Assembly (NCBI RefSeq): GCF_027595985.1 | Contig: NC_073305.1 | Span: 83,175,126-83,239,125, forward strand | DNA from: Sorex araneus | Lineage: Eukaryota; Chordata; Mammalia; Eulipotyphla; Soricidae | Direction: 5' to 3' | Length of the DNA stretch: 64,000 nucleotides | In this document: piece by piece, positions 21,540-33,546 of the stretch | Position numbering within the stretch: the stretch's first letter is position 1 | How the letters are laid out: the number at the start of each line of letters is the position of its first letter | Translations under genes and position numbers: made by a program | The notes under the pieces: generated by a model | The model's database searches: none | Told to the model about the DNA's origin: nothing | The model's input: only the letters and a program-made list of their open reading frames with translations

Positions 21540-21947
21540 CCCAGGTTCTTTCTTAAACATGTGTTTCCTCTTCTTTTTGCTCACATCTAAATAAACTTTG
21601 TTCAGTTAAAAGCTATCTTGCTTCACTAAAACAACCACCACAATAACAAACCCCAAAACAAAACAGATCTAATTTTTTAAACTATTTGTAAAAGTATTCA
21701 GAACTCCTCAGGAAAAAAAGTGACATTTTTTAACACACAAAATGTTGCATACTCTGAGATTATAACTTCTCCAGCCTCCCAAACATACAGACTTGCAAAT
21801 GACGATAGACAATAAATTCCATGGGGTGAATGAAATTCCTTTCTAGAAGATATCGGGCATAGACCCTTTTTATCGAAGAAGAACAGGAAGGGAGAACTCC
21901 TATAAAAGTGGGTAGAAAGGAAGCAGTGGAAAATTCATGCTCTTTTG

Positions 21948-22117
21948 GTTTGTATTTTGGGCGCCATACCCAGCAGTGCTTAAAGTTTACACCTGATACT
22001 GCACTAAGGGTTCACTTTGGGCAGGCATAGAGGAACATGTGGGGTGGTGGTAATCAAACCCAGATCAGGCACATGCAAGGCAAATGTTCTACCCACTGTA
22101 CTATCTCTCAGTCCCAG
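21948..22117 (-). mobile_element. Old SINE
   Basis: Diverged antisense type I SINE (GGGCGCCATACCCAGCAGTGC … AATCAAACCCAGATCAGGCA … TACTATCTCTCAGTCCC). Confidence 0.7.
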
Positions 22118-22950
22118 TAAATGCTTTTTTAAAGGACGTGTACACTGTCATGTTTTGATTAACTTGGAGGTTTTCAGACAAGAGACATATACACTTCAGC
22201 TTTAGGTGAAGATTGGAATAGGACAGGGAACCTCAGCTCTCCACTTGGTACCTAAGGATATATTTATTCTAAACTTGCTCATCTTTTTCTTTCTGTTCTT
22301 CACTTTTATACCTTCAAACTTAGTGCCACTCTTTTTATTTTTGATAGCCTTTTTATAGATTCTAGTTTTCTCTGGAGAATTTGTACGTTTTGTATTGCTT
22401 TACCTCATGAAGCATCACATTAATATCAGTTGCTAGCTCGTCTGAATGTTATGTCAAGTGAACTTGCATTTCTTCTGCAAATCACTTTTACCCCAAGGTC
22501 TTAACCATGTGATTTTAGATTATATCTGGGACACTGTGAATACTCTGAGTTCTATGATAATCCTAATTAAGAGTGTTCACTTGTATTAGGCTACCTTCCA
22601 GATCAGACACAGACAAAAATTTTGTTTTACACTTTGTGTGTTGATATCAACCATATTTTCAAGCTTAACATTAAGGCATTATTCTGAGACTGCTTTATTT
22701 TCAACTTCATTTCTTAGAGCATTTGCTACACTGATTTGGGTTTCCATCATGCCTCATCAGCTCAGCAGCATATTCAAATACTCAAGATTTGTGCATATTC
22801 ATATATGGACTTGAGATCTCTTATCTAAGACTCTCAACTATTGTATTTTACAGTTAATGTCCATTTGAAGCTCAATAGTTTCTCGATCCTTGGTCTAAAT
22901 CACATTGTCTATTGTTCTGATTCCATTTTAGAAGGCTATCGGTATTTTTG
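22118..22950. other. Unannotated stretch
   Basis: No gene or repeat recognised; only short random frames. Confidence 0.35.
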
Positions 22951-22952
22951 AG

Positions 22953-23182
22953 TTGGAGCAATAGCACAGAGGTTGGGCATTTGCCTTTCATGTGGCCGAC
23001 CTGAGTTCAATTCTTTTGCCCCTCTCGGAGAGCCCAGTTACCGAGAGTATCGAGCCTGAGTGGCAGAGCCTGGCAAGCTACCCGTGCGTATTGGATATGC
23101 CAAAAACTAACAATAAGTCTCAATGAGAGACGTTACTGGTGCCCGCTCAAACAAATGGTTGAGCAATGGGATGACAGTTAAA
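22953..23182 (+). mobile_element. SINE type II
   Basis: Head GAGTTGGAGCAATAGCACAG and body CCTCTCGGAGAGCCCAG … GCCAAAAACTAACAATAAG … GAGCAATGGGATGACAG; slightly deleted relative to full-length copies. Confidence 0.85.
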
Positions 23183-23189
23183 GCATCAG

Positions 23190-24145
23190 TATTTTAAACT
23201 TCTTTCAATCAGCTACTCAGTTCCAGTACACTGGGACTTTCCTGTAGATTTCTGTTTTACATCATTATTTGTAAAATATGTTTTACTATTGCTTATTGGA
23301 TAGTGCATTGAGTTGACTTGCTGAATAGGTCTTTTTTTTCAGATTTGTAGGCTGCATATTAGATCTTATATTGGATTTGTAGACTGCAATATGCAATCTG
23401 GAGGTATTTACTCAGGATACTGTGATGTCTATTGTTTTTCATATTGACATTTTGGCACTAATTCAGATGATTAGAGATGTTGGTCCAACATAACTTTGAA
23501 ATCAAGGCCAAATAACAGAGAGCCTCCTATTGTAGGCAGGCCTCACAGATTCAGGTTTCCTGGAGTGCCAACTGGGATTCAATAAATCACTTGTTCACAC
23601 ATGCATGCCTCTATTTTTAAAATGCCACATCAGCTTTGAAGCACCAGGGGTGGTTCAGTGTGTGCCCGCTTTAAAAGGGTTAGCTCCCACCAGAACCCTT
23701 TGATTTGACTGATTTGCTTTTTAATGTCAGTTTTAAGGAGATTTTATTTCTTTGCTATATGATGTGGGATCCAAACCACTTTCTACTCAGGGTATGATGC
23801 TTGAATGTTTTATGTGGAAACCTTAACTATTAACAGTATTTCCCCATATTTTCTGTCTAAAATAGACAATTATGATTGCCACCTAATAATCTGTAACCTA
23901 GACTTTGTGTTATTTTTCATTTAGAGAAAATGTATTCATGATGGTTCTATTTAAAACTGTTGAAAATAATTATGAACATGACATGTAACCAGTCTTATTT
24001 TAAGTTGCACACTGAGTATTTCATCACAGCTCACAAAAGTTTGTAGTCCCTTTTGATTTTTTTAAAAATAAATACACTTCATCAGAATTTCTGCTTTCTC
24101 CAATACTATTCCAGTGTCATTCATCCCCCAACACTCCCCCGCCAC
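23190..24145. other. Unannotated stretch
   Basis: No coding signal. About 24055-24148 (ATTTTTTTAAAAATAAATAC … ACTCCCCCGCCACC) may be an L1-like 3' end, but I could not place it firmly. Confidence 0.35.
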
Positions 24146-24185
24146 CATTTAGAGAAAATGTATTCATGAGGTTCTATTTAAAACC
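23923..24185 (+). repeat. Direct repeat of about 36 bp, 230 bp apart
   Basis: ATTTAGAGAAAATGTATTCA followed by TGATGGTTCTATTTAAAAC occurs near 23923-23960 and again, with a short deletion, near 24150-24185. It may be an unusually long target duplication around the intervening DNA. Confidence 0.75.
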
Positions 24186-24204
24186 ATCATGGTTCTCCCC
24201 TGTA

Positions 24205-24835
24205 TTAAACTTTCACTGTTTAATTAAATCACTGTGTGATACAGATTACAAAGCTACTGACGATTGGGAGTCAGTCATACAATGTTCCAATATCCATCCC
24301 TCTACCAGTGTCACCAGTTGGGCTTCCACCACCCTTTTCTCTAGACTGCCTCTATGGTAGACATTTTCTACCCTCTTTCCCCCACTCTCTCTCCCTCCCC
24401 CTCCCCCTCCCCCTGGGCGTTACTGTTTGTAATACAGGTACTGAGAGGTTATCATATTTGCTACTTTACCCACTTAGAGCACGTAGTTCTTATCCAGCGT
24501 GATCATTTTCAACTATCATTGTCATAGTGGTCCCTTATTGCCCAACTATCTTCTCCCCCTACCATTTGAGGCAGACTTCCAACCATGGACCAATCCTCCT
24601 GGCCTTTGTTTCTACTGTCCTTGTTTCTACTGTCCTTGTACTATGTTCTTATATAGATAAATGTATGTTTGTGTATAATATATATATGTGTATATATATA
24701 TATATATGTATCCCCCACAAATGACTGCAATAAAAAAATCTGTCCCTGTCTTTCTGACTCATTCAATCAGCATGATAGTCTCAATGTCCATCCAAGGTAA
24801 CATCTCTTATTTGCTTTCATTTATCACAGAGGAAT
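24205..24835 (-). mobile_element. Old L1 3' end
   Basis: The reverse complement contains the end of ORF2 (about 24835-24740, MSQKD-like region) and the 3' UTR, including a pyrimidine-rich CCCTCCCCCTCCCC block at 24390-24416 and the terminal TTGTAATCTGTATCACACAG. A (TA)n microsatellite lies at about 24672-24710. Confidence 0.75.
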
Positions 24836-24839
24836 GATC

Positions 24840-25003
24840 TCCCTCCTTTTTTTCCCTCCCTCCCTTCCTTCCTTCCCACCCAGCAGAGCTCAGGGATTAC
24901 TCCTGGTGAGCTTAGAGGACATTATGTATTCCCTAGGACCAAACCTGGGTCGGCCACATGCAAAGATAGTGCCTTAGCAATTGTATTATCACTCCAGCCC
25001 ATC
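24840..25003 (-). mobile_element. Old SINE
   Basis: Antisense type I-like SINE (CCACCCAGCAGAGCTCAGGG … AACCTGGGTCGGCCACATG … TATCACTCCAGCCC). It has a CCTT-rich tail region at 24844-24877. Confidence 0.75.
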
Positions 25004-25526
25004 AGCTTTCTCTTCCTTGTCAAGTATAGAAACAGACTCATATAAGTTCACTGCCCTTTGTTTACTTTCCATATGTTTAGATTGTGCATGGAATATAAAT
25101 GTAACAAGATGCTATTAGCTTTCTGTAAGCCTGTAGTCAATGAGCGCTTCTGTGAAACTGAGGCAATTAGTGTTTTCACATTTTTGTGTCTTACCCAGGA
25201 GAAATAAACTTAACCCCACCAAAGCAAAACAATGCAACAGAACAACTCAAGATTTAAGAAAAATTTATTATAATTTAGTAATTCAAAGGGATAGTTTTAT
25301 ATTTAACTTCTAAAATCATAATGGTTCTTAATTCTCACAGGATCCTAGATTTCAAAAAGCAGAGTTGATTAGGACTGATTAGAATGTTTCTGGTCATCTA
25401 CTCTGACAAAACACAGCCTTCGCATCTGCTGCTGTGGATTCTACTAAGTGGTAGATGAGCAGCAAGGTAAAAACTAGTGAGATTCAAGAGGTCATTTTGA
25501 ATTCTACACAGATTTTACTTTGTGAA
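25004..25526. other. Unannotated stretch
   Basis: No gene or repeat recognised. Confidence 0.35.
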
Positions 25527-25543
25527 CTTAGTGAGCAATCATA

Positions 25544-25721
25544 TTTTAATTTTTTTTTGTTTTTTGGGTCACACCAGGCGATATTCAGCAGTCACTCCTG
25601 GCTCTGCACTCAGGAATTACCCCTGGCTGTGCTCCGTGGACCATATGGGATGCTGGGAATCGAACCTGGGTCAGCCGTATGCAAGGCAAACGCCCTGCCC
25701 TTTGTGCTATCACTCCAGCCC
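25544..25721 (-). mobile_element. SINE type I
   Basis: Antisense type I SINE. Target duplication CTTAGTGAGCAATCATA at 25527-25543 and CTTAGTGAGTAATCATA at 25722-25738 (16 of 17 identical). Confidence 0.93.
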
Positions 25722-25738
25722 CTTAGTGAGTAATCATA

Positions 25739-26655
25739 GACTTGCAAAATCTTACTATTCCCCATGCAATGTACACCCTATGGAGAAGAAAATCAATGAC
25801 TAAAACTTTTCTCTGTGAATGGTTAATAGTTAATCCTCTTCTGAGCATGTATTTGCCCAAAACATTTAAAGGCATTTTTGGATTGCAAAAGCAAGGAATG
25901 AGGAATGTTATCCTAACTTAAGGCCAGATGACAAAGAATAACTTAAGCCTGTGGGTAGTATTAGGCAGGCTTTTAAACATAAGGTTAGTAATTTTAGAAC
26001 AGTCCTGTTCTTAATTTGTTACTTATCTGTGCTGATTGAGCAAATATGCATGTTACATAATTACCCTAATCTTTACAAGTTAGATTTTTTTACTTAGTCG
26101 TTTTGGGTTTCATTTATGTAAGATTGAGAAAAACCTTTAGTGACAAATTACGTGCCCCTTCTCTCCCAAGAAAACATGTAAATGGCTATAAATTGTCAAT
26201 TTCTTTAGAAGGGCAAACTAGATCTGTATTAATATTCTTAAATTTTTAGGCTCAAAAAATTTCCTTACTGATATTATTTCAACATCTTCTAAATGAAGCT
26301 AAACAGTTTAGTATTAATGACACCAAAATTGACATTGTGTCTTAAAAGATTTAAAGTAACAGTTGTGACAAGCAAGAGTCCTATATTACTGGATATAAAA
26401 GAAATTTGGATTTGAATTTTCTTTTTAAATACATTATCATAATTTAGATTACTTGGTTATAACAGTATTATGTTTAGTGTTGGTAAAACTACATATAAAA
26501 ATCTGAAGGTACCCAAAGTCATTTTATAAACTGCACTTATGTTATTTCTAATATATTCTTCCCCCTCCCCACTTACTTGGTAATCTCAGTTTTGCAATAA
26601 AAGGCTAAGGGTTTATTGACTTTCAGTTATTTCCTTGTTTTTATCTACTTCCCTG
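25739..26655. other. Unannotated stretch
   Basis: AT-rich, no recognisable feature. Confidence 0.35.
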
Positions 26656-26659
26656 TTTT

Positions 26660-26850
26660 GTTTCTCCTTCTAAGGAGATATATAGATGAGTGAAATTAGC
26701 TAATATTTGTCCTGTTTTCTCAACATTTTATTTAACATGATGCCCTATACTTGCATCTACATTGCATCAAAGTGCAATATTTCATCTTTTCTCACAGCTG
26801 TGTAGTATTTCATTATTCACTTATCATTCATTGGCTATTAAAAATAGGTG
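26660..26850 (-). mobile_element. Ancient L1 ORF2 C-terminal fragment
   Basis: The text matches the antisense pattern of mammalian L1 ends: AGTGAAATTAGC, TTTAACATGATGCCC, ACAGCTGTGTAGTATTTCATT, CATTCATTGG. It is far more diverged than the shrew-type L1 copies. Confidence 0.5.
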
Positions 26851-27203
26851 GTTCAGAGTCAACTATACTAAGTGAACTTTGAGTGAACCTAAACAGACTA
26901 AAATTAAGAGATTTGTTTTCTGTTATAGCCTGCTCAGATTTCAATCTTGACAGATTGAAAGCATAGGATTGGAGAGTAGATGGTCAAATTTATTTGAAGA
27001 AAAGGAGAGCTGGGGCACAGAGATTTCTTAAATAACACTCCTGGATGTGAAAAAACTTCTATATATTTTTTAACTTAGGGATGGAGGAGCACGTTGCATT
27101 GGGTTTAAGGCATGAGATATGGTAATACAAGGGAGTTGGGGAAGAGAAGAAAGGTTGAGAGGATTCACCTCTGCACAACTGGGCTCTCTCTCATGCCATA
27201 ATG

Positions 27204-27452
27204 TATAACTGTATCACTGTCATCCCATTGCTCATCGATTTGCCTGAGCAGGCACCAGTAACATCTTCATTGTGAGACTCGTCGTTACTGTTTTTGGCAT
27301 ATCCAGTATGTCACAAATAACTTGCCAGGCTCTGCTGTGTGGGTGGGATACTCTTGGCAGCTTGCCAGGCTCTCTGAGAGGAGCAGAGAAATTGAACCCA
27401 GGAGGGCCATGTGCAAGGCAAACACCCTACCTGCTTTGCTATCACTCCAACC
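27204..27452 (-). mobile_element. SINE type II, full length
   Basis: Antisense type II SINE; head at 27452 (GGGTTGGAGTGATAGCAAAG). The flanks CCATAATGTATA and CCATAACGTATA form a target duplication with one mismatch. Confidence 0.9.
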
Positions 27453-27499
27453 CATAACGTATAGTACTTCATTATTTTCATGTGATTATTTTAGGGAAT

Positions 27500-28480
27500 A
27501 TAATCATTATGGGTATCCAAGAATAAGAAGAGAAATAAAAGGCATCTTAAAGAAAGATCGCCCCAAATAGAGTAAAGAGACAAAATACTTAAGCTCAAAA
27601 AGCTAAAGGAATTTCCGGTTGTCTAAATGCAAAGACCACTCCAACCAAGATCCAAAACAATGAAGCGATTAGGAAGCCAACAGAAAAGTATTGGGCTGAC
27701 AGGGAGGCAAAAGTAACTTGTAAAAGTAGTTCCACCAGGCTTCACAGCAGAAACTCCAATATCCAGTAGAGTATCTGTGAGTCTCTTTCAGTATCTTGGA
27801 GAAATATAAATATAAATTTCCCCAAGCGAGCAAATATATAAAAAATATAAATTTCCCCAACCAAATGAAAGCTTATGTAATTCACTGCTCATATACATCA
27901 TCTGCAAGAAATGTTGAAAGGGTACCACTAGAGAGCACAAGGTGGGAGATACATGTTTTGCATACAGGAGGTCCAGATTTAATTCTCAGCACAGCATGGC
28001 CCCTTGAGCCTGCTGGGTTTAACCCCCCAAAACAAACAAAAGAAAATGTTGAAAGGATCACTCATCTAAATTAATAAAACAAGACTTTTATTTAAAAATT
28101 GGAGAAAGCGAATGCAAAGTAAAATGTCAGTAACAGTTCTGACTATATCATTAATCACTAAATATATATATATACATAAATATATATAGAGAGAGACAGA
28201 GACTGATCTCACCAATCAAAAGGCAGAGTGACTGGATAGACTGTCAAAAAATCATTTCTCACAAGAGACTCGATATATTAATACTAATGTCGACTTAAAG
28301 TGAAGGAAGAGGAATTTTAGCTCTGTCAGTGGGAAATTTAAAAAAATTATAGGAGTTGATATACACACACACAGAAAAACACACATATGAAAAAATATTA
28401 AGTAAAACAATGTAAGGAAAGACATTTTTAAATAATAAAGATTGTAAGAAGACTATTGTAAGAGCACTATTATAAGAAGA
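27500..28480 (+). mobile_element. Ancient L1 (ORF1 C-terminus to ORF2 endonuclease)
   Basis: Diverged text follows the L1 order: the ORF1 C-terminus (AACTTGTAAAAG.., AACTCCAATATCCAG, CATCTGCAAGAAATGTTGAA), then the ORF2 endonuclease (AAAAGGCAGAGTGACTGG, CACAAGAGACTC, CTTAAAGTGAAGGAAGAGG). No frame is open. It is interrupted by a SINE at 27922-28043 and a short TA microsatellite at 28161-28190. Confidence 0.6.
27922..28043 (+). mobile_element. Old SINE with target duplication
   Basis: Degraded head (CACTAGAGAGCACAAGGTGG … TCCAGATTTAATTCTCAGCA). Flanked by AAATGTTGAAAGG at 27909-27921 and 28044-28056. Confidence 0.8.
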
Positions 28481-28489
28481 ATTTTATAC

Positions 28490-29490
28490 TTTTCTGTCCC
28501 CAAGCATTGAATACATAAAGGACAAATAAAATGAATCACATAAAAGTTTCTTTTTCCCCTAATAAGATAGGAAGTCACTCCTATGGGTACTGGAAGTGGG
28601 TTTATATCCAATAGTGCTTGAAGGGAGGGGCAGATGTGATGCCAGAGATCAAAGTCTAAGTCTTACATGTGCTAATTCCCTGGGGAAAATAGTACCTAGA
28701 CAAAAAAATTAACATAATAAATCACAGATAGAGATTTTCTTCCCCCCACTCCTGGAATACTGCAGGAGACCTGTACTGTGAATGCAGAAATTGAGATATT
28801 AGTAGCTCATTGTATGACGACTTGAACAGTTTTTATAAATAAATAAGCATCAGTAGTACTGGTCATCTGTCTAACGTAGGACCCTCTTACTAGTTGAGCC
28901 TCTAGAGAAAGGGACTATTCTTTGGTCCTATTTTTCCTTATCTTTAAAAACTGGTTATATTTTTGTCATATGTAATTATGAGGTTCAAATAAAATGTTTT
29001 ATTGCTCAGATATAATATTTCTGTCATTAATGTGTGAATTTTCAAATAAAATAATTTTCCAGTTCTTTGTGGACACAACAGCATTGTGTGAGTCATAATC
29101 CAATTGAATTATAACTCTGTATACTTGGAATTACCCAAACATCAAAAGAACTTAATCCCCCCCAAGACATGCCCTCCCCATTTTTGAATCAACCACATCT
29201 TAAATTGTCACCAATAGTTTTTGTGGCGGGGGTTCCTACAAGTGATTCTCAAATGAGTGGAATTTCAATCACAGAGCTAAGTGAAGACTCGGGGATGTGA
29301 GGTGTCAGGGATTAACTGGGCAAACTCTGGTACCCAGGGGCCTCCATGGTCCACCTATAGCTGTGTCTACATATATACATATATATATGACATATATCCA
29401 TCAAATTTGTCATTCTTTTTAGAGGCAACTTGCAACCACTAGAAACCTAATGAAATAAGTATTTGAAAATAAGCTATATAATATTTTGGT
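28490..29490. other. Unannotated stretch
   Basis: No gene. About 28570-28690 (GGAAGTCACTCCTATGGGTAC … CCAGAGATCAAAGTCTAAG) may be a very old antisense SINE. Confidence 0.35.
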
Positions 29491-29492
29491 AT

Positions 29493-29686
29493 CAGGCTCG
29501 ATTCCTCTGTTCCTCTCCGAGAGCCCAGCAAGCTAGCAGGAGTATCTCACCCACATGGCAGAGCCTGGCAAGCTCCACGTGGCGTATTCGATATGCCAAA
29601 AACAGTAACAACAAGTCTCACAATGGAGACATTACTGGTGCCCACTGGAGCAAATCAATGAGCAACGGGATAACAGTGACAGTGAT
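29493..29686 (+). mobile_element. SINE type II lacking most of its head
   Basis: Starts within the head at the B box (CTCGATTCCTCTG) and continues through the complete type II body to GATAACAGTGACAG. Confidence 0.88.
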
Positions 29687-29689
29687 GTT

Positions 29690-30360
29690 TATTATAAAAT
29701 ATTTAAAGTGTTTACATGAACTCAATCTATAACGATGTAGCAACACTATTCGTAACACAAATGTTTTTATGACCCAAATATTTGCTGGTTTTTACACACA
29801 AATATTTTTAAAAATATTTGTCATTTTCATGATTTTTATATTTTCTGTATTTTTTCCATATCTATAGAGCCACTGCTCTCTTTATACCAATGAAAACATT
29901 GACTGTCTACACTTGCCATTTTCCATGACTTTCAAACTATGTTCCCTAGTCTTTTGCTTTATTTATGCTGCCCTAGTTCTCACTTCATATTCCTTCTTCT
30001 TTTCTGTTTTTAGAATTCACAATTTTAATCACTCCTATGGCTCTAACTAAAATCATTTATGAGTAAGATTTCAAAATACCCATTTTTAGAGAAATAGAAG
30101 TCCCTGCATAGAAGATGTGTTTATGCTTTGCTTATGACTGCAAACCACGTCATTATGTGGTGATAAAATTGTAATCTGGGGGAAAAAATGGCTATGCTTG
30201 CAAACTCTCATAGGATTTTTTAGTACCTTAGTGTGCTAAGTCCTATAGATTCAAAATTGTGAGAGGTAATGCGAGAGAAGGGCTTTTGGATTCAATGCAT
30301 TACTTGCCCTAGTTTCATCCTGGTTAGCTTTGTGAACTTTGGTGGCAAAATCTCTAACTT
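29690..30360. other. Unannotated stretch
   Basis: AT-rich, nothing recognised. Confidence 0.35.
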
Positions 30361-30361
30361 C

Positions 30362-30538
30362 TCAGGGCTGGAGCAATAGCACAGCAGGTAGGTTATTTGC
30401 TTTGCATGCGGTTGACCTGGGTTCGATTTCCAGCATCCCATATGGTCCCCGAGCACTGCCAGGAGTAATTCCTGAGTGCATGAGCCAGGAGTAACCCCTG
30501 TAAATTGCCAGATGTGATCCAAAAAAAGCAAAAAAAAA
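30362..30538 (+). mobile_element. SINE type I
   Basis: Head GGGCTGGAGCAATAGCACAG, B box GGTTCGATTTC, body CCCATATGGTCCCCGAGCAC and A-rich tail. Confidence 0.92.
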
Positions 30539-30539
30539 A

Positions 30540-31589
30540 TCTTTTATTCTCTTAATTTTTTTGGCAAAAGGAAACTTCTTAGTTTAGTAATTGGCAAAAG
30601 CTGGATCTAAATTAGGTGCTGTCAATGTAACCCACACAAAAGTCTCTGTATTCATCTTTTTTGGTTTGTTTTAACAGATGTTCTTTTATTTTTCCAACTC
30701 CAATATCATGTTGACAAATTTATAACATAGGTGTCAGTCAAGCCTGATCCTTTGTCATCTATGGGTCTCTGCAGTTTCATCTTTAAGAAATGACTTACAA
30801 CAGAGTATGTGGAAATAAGGGCTTCCTGTTTCCTGAGCTGATGATAGAAAACTAGAATGTTCACTGCAGTCCTTCTACATTTTGAGCTTGTAGTACTCTA
30901 GAGAGAGTGTCTCTATATCCATGATTGCTATAACCCTATCTATACTCAAAATGAACTTCCATTTTACCACTCTCAAAAGTCCAGTAAGATAACACCATCC
31001 TCCTACTCACACTGGATTAAAATTTTGATAATGATTTGTTTCCTAAACATAAGAATTATCAATAATTGTAAATATCTTCCTAGACCTGGCCAACACAGTT
31101 CAGTCTTCAGAATCTTCTTTATTTTATTCACTTCATTGTTATAGGCTTTGTATCATTTGCTATTTTCTTTGAATGTATTTCTGTGGCAACTGTTGTGGAT
31201 AAATTTCTTCATACTTCCATTCTCTGATTTCTTGGTTTTAACTAACTTGCTGTTTGCTTTTTTCTTTTTTAACTATCTTGTTAATTTCTATGCCCTTGAT
31301 CAAACTGCTACTATTTACTTATATGTATGCTTTTTGACTTATCTTTTACTTTATTTCCCTTCACTAAAAATTGACAAGCATAAGGTCCCTTTGTCTTTCT
31401 GAATGTATTACTCTTTCATTCATTGCTTTGTATTTTCACATTTTTCCATGATAGTCCCTCTTAAAGCATAGTAATTGTATGTTATGATTCTTTTTTAGGT
31501 AGACTTATAAATATTTAAATTTGAACAAGCAGGTATCACAAAAACTGAAACAATTATACAAATAAAATCAAATTTAAATGATACTAACT
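30540..31589. other. Unannotated stretch
   Basis: No convincing gene or repeat; the 84-codon frame at 31148 is hydrophobic by T-rich composition and has no recognisable homology. Confidence 0.35.
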
Positions 31590-31700
31590 CAGAAATACTG
31601 CTTTATTTAAAAATTTTAATATAAAATACGGACTACATTTCAAAAATGTTATGTGCATATTTTTGGAACATATATATGAATGTTAAATCTACCTACCTTT

Positions 31701-31812
31701 TATATATTATGTGTTACAAAAAGATTCTTTTAAAGTTAGATGTTTAAAAATATGCTATATTTATATGTTATAAAAAGATCCTTCCAATGTTAGATATTTA
31801 AAATATATATGT
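31701..31812. repeat. Tandem duplication of about 56 bp
   Basis: TGTTACAAAAAGATTC..GTTAGATGTTTAAAAATAT is followed by TGTTATAAAAAGATCC..GTTAGATATTTAAAATATAT within the presumed 3' UTR of the FAM193A retrocopy. Confidence 0.8.
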
Positions 31813-32283
31813 AATCTAGGATGCCATGTTAATTTAATTTTAAACTGAACCAATTTGTTGGTATGGGTAGTAGGTGGGATGTTTTGGAACTTTCTCACTC
31901 TGCAAGGAATCCTTCATAAGCTCCCTTCAAGTCAGATGGCTAACTCAAACAATAGATTTTGGGAGAGAATGGGCAGAAATTGTCCTAGTCTTGTCTCAGG
32001 TTGAATAATCAGACATACAATGCAGACAGATTACAAACCACTGACAGTAGCAAAGTGAGAGACAGTGGCAATGGAGTCACTCGGATGATGCCAGCTCTAT
32101 CCTGACAGGACCCTACGTCTTCAAGGCCCCAGGTGGAAGAACTGGGAGCTCTAACAACAAAGAAGTTCACAAACAAGATGGCTATACACAGAGATGATTT
32201 AGCAGAAGTGATGGTTTTGGAAGTTCTGAGAATCACCCTGCACAGCCACAGGTAAGCACCAGTGCCAGGCCTGTGGTCCTAAT

Positions 32284-33546
32284 TCAGTGGGGAATGGGTG
32301 GCTTTTTCACTCTCAAACTGGACCAGTCAACAGATGGCCGGGGCAGTCTGGGTTGGGTCTGTGTGTTCGAATCCCAGCAGAACTGTTTGAACTCTTCCAC
32401 TTCTACATCACTAGAGGCGCTACCTTGAGGGGTAAAGATCTCATCAAGAGAATCACTGGCATTGTTTTCTTCCTCCTTTTCCTGATCTCTATCTGATCGA
32501 GGGTGCTGGCTGGGGCTGGAGGGCTCTGTGAAGAATCTGTGTGACTTGTTCTTGATTTGTTTCAGCTTTGTGTTGACTTTGCCCTTCCCTTTCGTCTGAC
32601 CCTGCTGCGAAACAAGGTCAGTGGCGTTAGTTTGTGGGGGCGCGGGCTGGTCCTTTGAGGGTCTTGAGGGTGTCAAAGACTTCCTCGCTGCCTTGCTGCT
32701 GTCCTTACTGGTTTGCTTCAGCTTCTTTGAGCCCTTCGCCTCTTTGGGGTGACATAATAAACCATGGAGAAAATACAGTGGTCCCTGCTGCTTCCCACCG
32801 ACCTTTATCTGGAGGAAGTGCCTGGTGTCTCTGGAACCCGCAGAGTCTCGAGGCTTTGCAGGTGGCCCTGGCTGGTAGCTGGGTCCAGTGCGGTGGATTT
32901 CTGATTCTTCAACCTGCTCTACCAAGTCTCTATGTATGGTTGCAGAGTTAGTAACAGATTTCGTTGCAGTTTGGAAATTTCCAGTAAGTGTGTCTAGTTT
33001 GGAACAACCTTGCTTTAGAATCTTCCTTTGGACGGCTTTTGGCCTCTGAAGCTCTTGTTTTCCCTGGAATTGCTCTTGGTGGCTCTGCTCCTTCTCCGCC
33101 TCCTTCCGGACCTGGGTTTCTAAGCATCCTTTCTCTTGTTTGCTCTGTTTCTGCAGGACTGGCTCAGAAGCCACAGAGCTCTTTTCTGGCTTGTTTCCTG
33201 AGCTGTTTATGAACTGCACTAGTTCATCCACACTTCGGGGGTCAGCTTCTCTTTCCTGCCGGCTTTCTGTTCCTGACAGCTCATCTCTTTTTTTCCTTCG
33301 TGCTTCTTGCCTTTTCTGCATCTCCAAATGTAGCTTCTGCCTCATTTCTGTATAATTTTTACTAGTTGATGCGCGTTGCTGTCTGCGATGTCTGCACAAA
33401 CAGTGGTATCTGCATAATATAAAAGAAGTACCCCTCCTTCTGGTTGGTGGTGTTTGTAGTTCTGGTTCTGTTTTCAGAGCTGCTGTCATCATCTGCATAT
33501 TCTTACTGCCCTCTTCCCAGTGTGCCATGGATGCTTTTCTTTGCAT
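32284..33546 (-). CDS. Possible FAM193A-like protein (from first ATG)
   Basis: The open frame runs 480 codons to 33726 (a TTG) but its first ATG is at 33546, giving about 420 residues. The Cys-rich motif preceding SKNYTEM in FAM193 proteins is only partly kept here (CRYHCLCRHRR), while the Lys/Arg/Glu-rich coiled-coil-like middle and the C-terminal motif (last 42 residues) remain. An open frame this long at such apparent divergence from FAM193A is unexpected for a neutral copy. Translation is not shown, and a dead copy with a lucky frame remains possible. Confidence 0.4.
   Translation of the reverse strand: MQRKASMAHWEEGSKNMQMMTAALKTEPELQTPPTRRRGTSFILCRYHCLCRHRRQQRASTSKNYTEMRQKLHLEMQKRQEARRKKRDELSGTESRQEREADPRSVDELVQFINSSGNKPEKSSVASEPVLQKQSKQEKGCLETQVRKEAEKEQSHQEQFQGKQELQRPKAVQRKILKQGCSKLDTLTGNFQTATKSVTNSATIHRDLVEQVEESEIHRTGPSYQPGPPAKPRDSAGSRDTRHFLQIKVGGKQQGPLYFLHGLLCHPKEAKGSKKLKQTSKDSSKAARKSLTPSRPSKDQPAPPQTNATDLVSQQGQTKGKGKVNTKLKQIKNKSHRFFTEPSSPSQHPRSDRDQEKEEENNASDSLDEIFTPQGSASSDVEVEEFKQFCWDSNTQTQPRLPRPSVDWSSLRVKKPPIPH

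Noticed and set aside
32009..32236. 75-codon minus-strand frame downstream of the FAM193A-like stop
   Set aside because: It lies in the probable 3' UTR of the retrocopy and has no recognisable family or start context.
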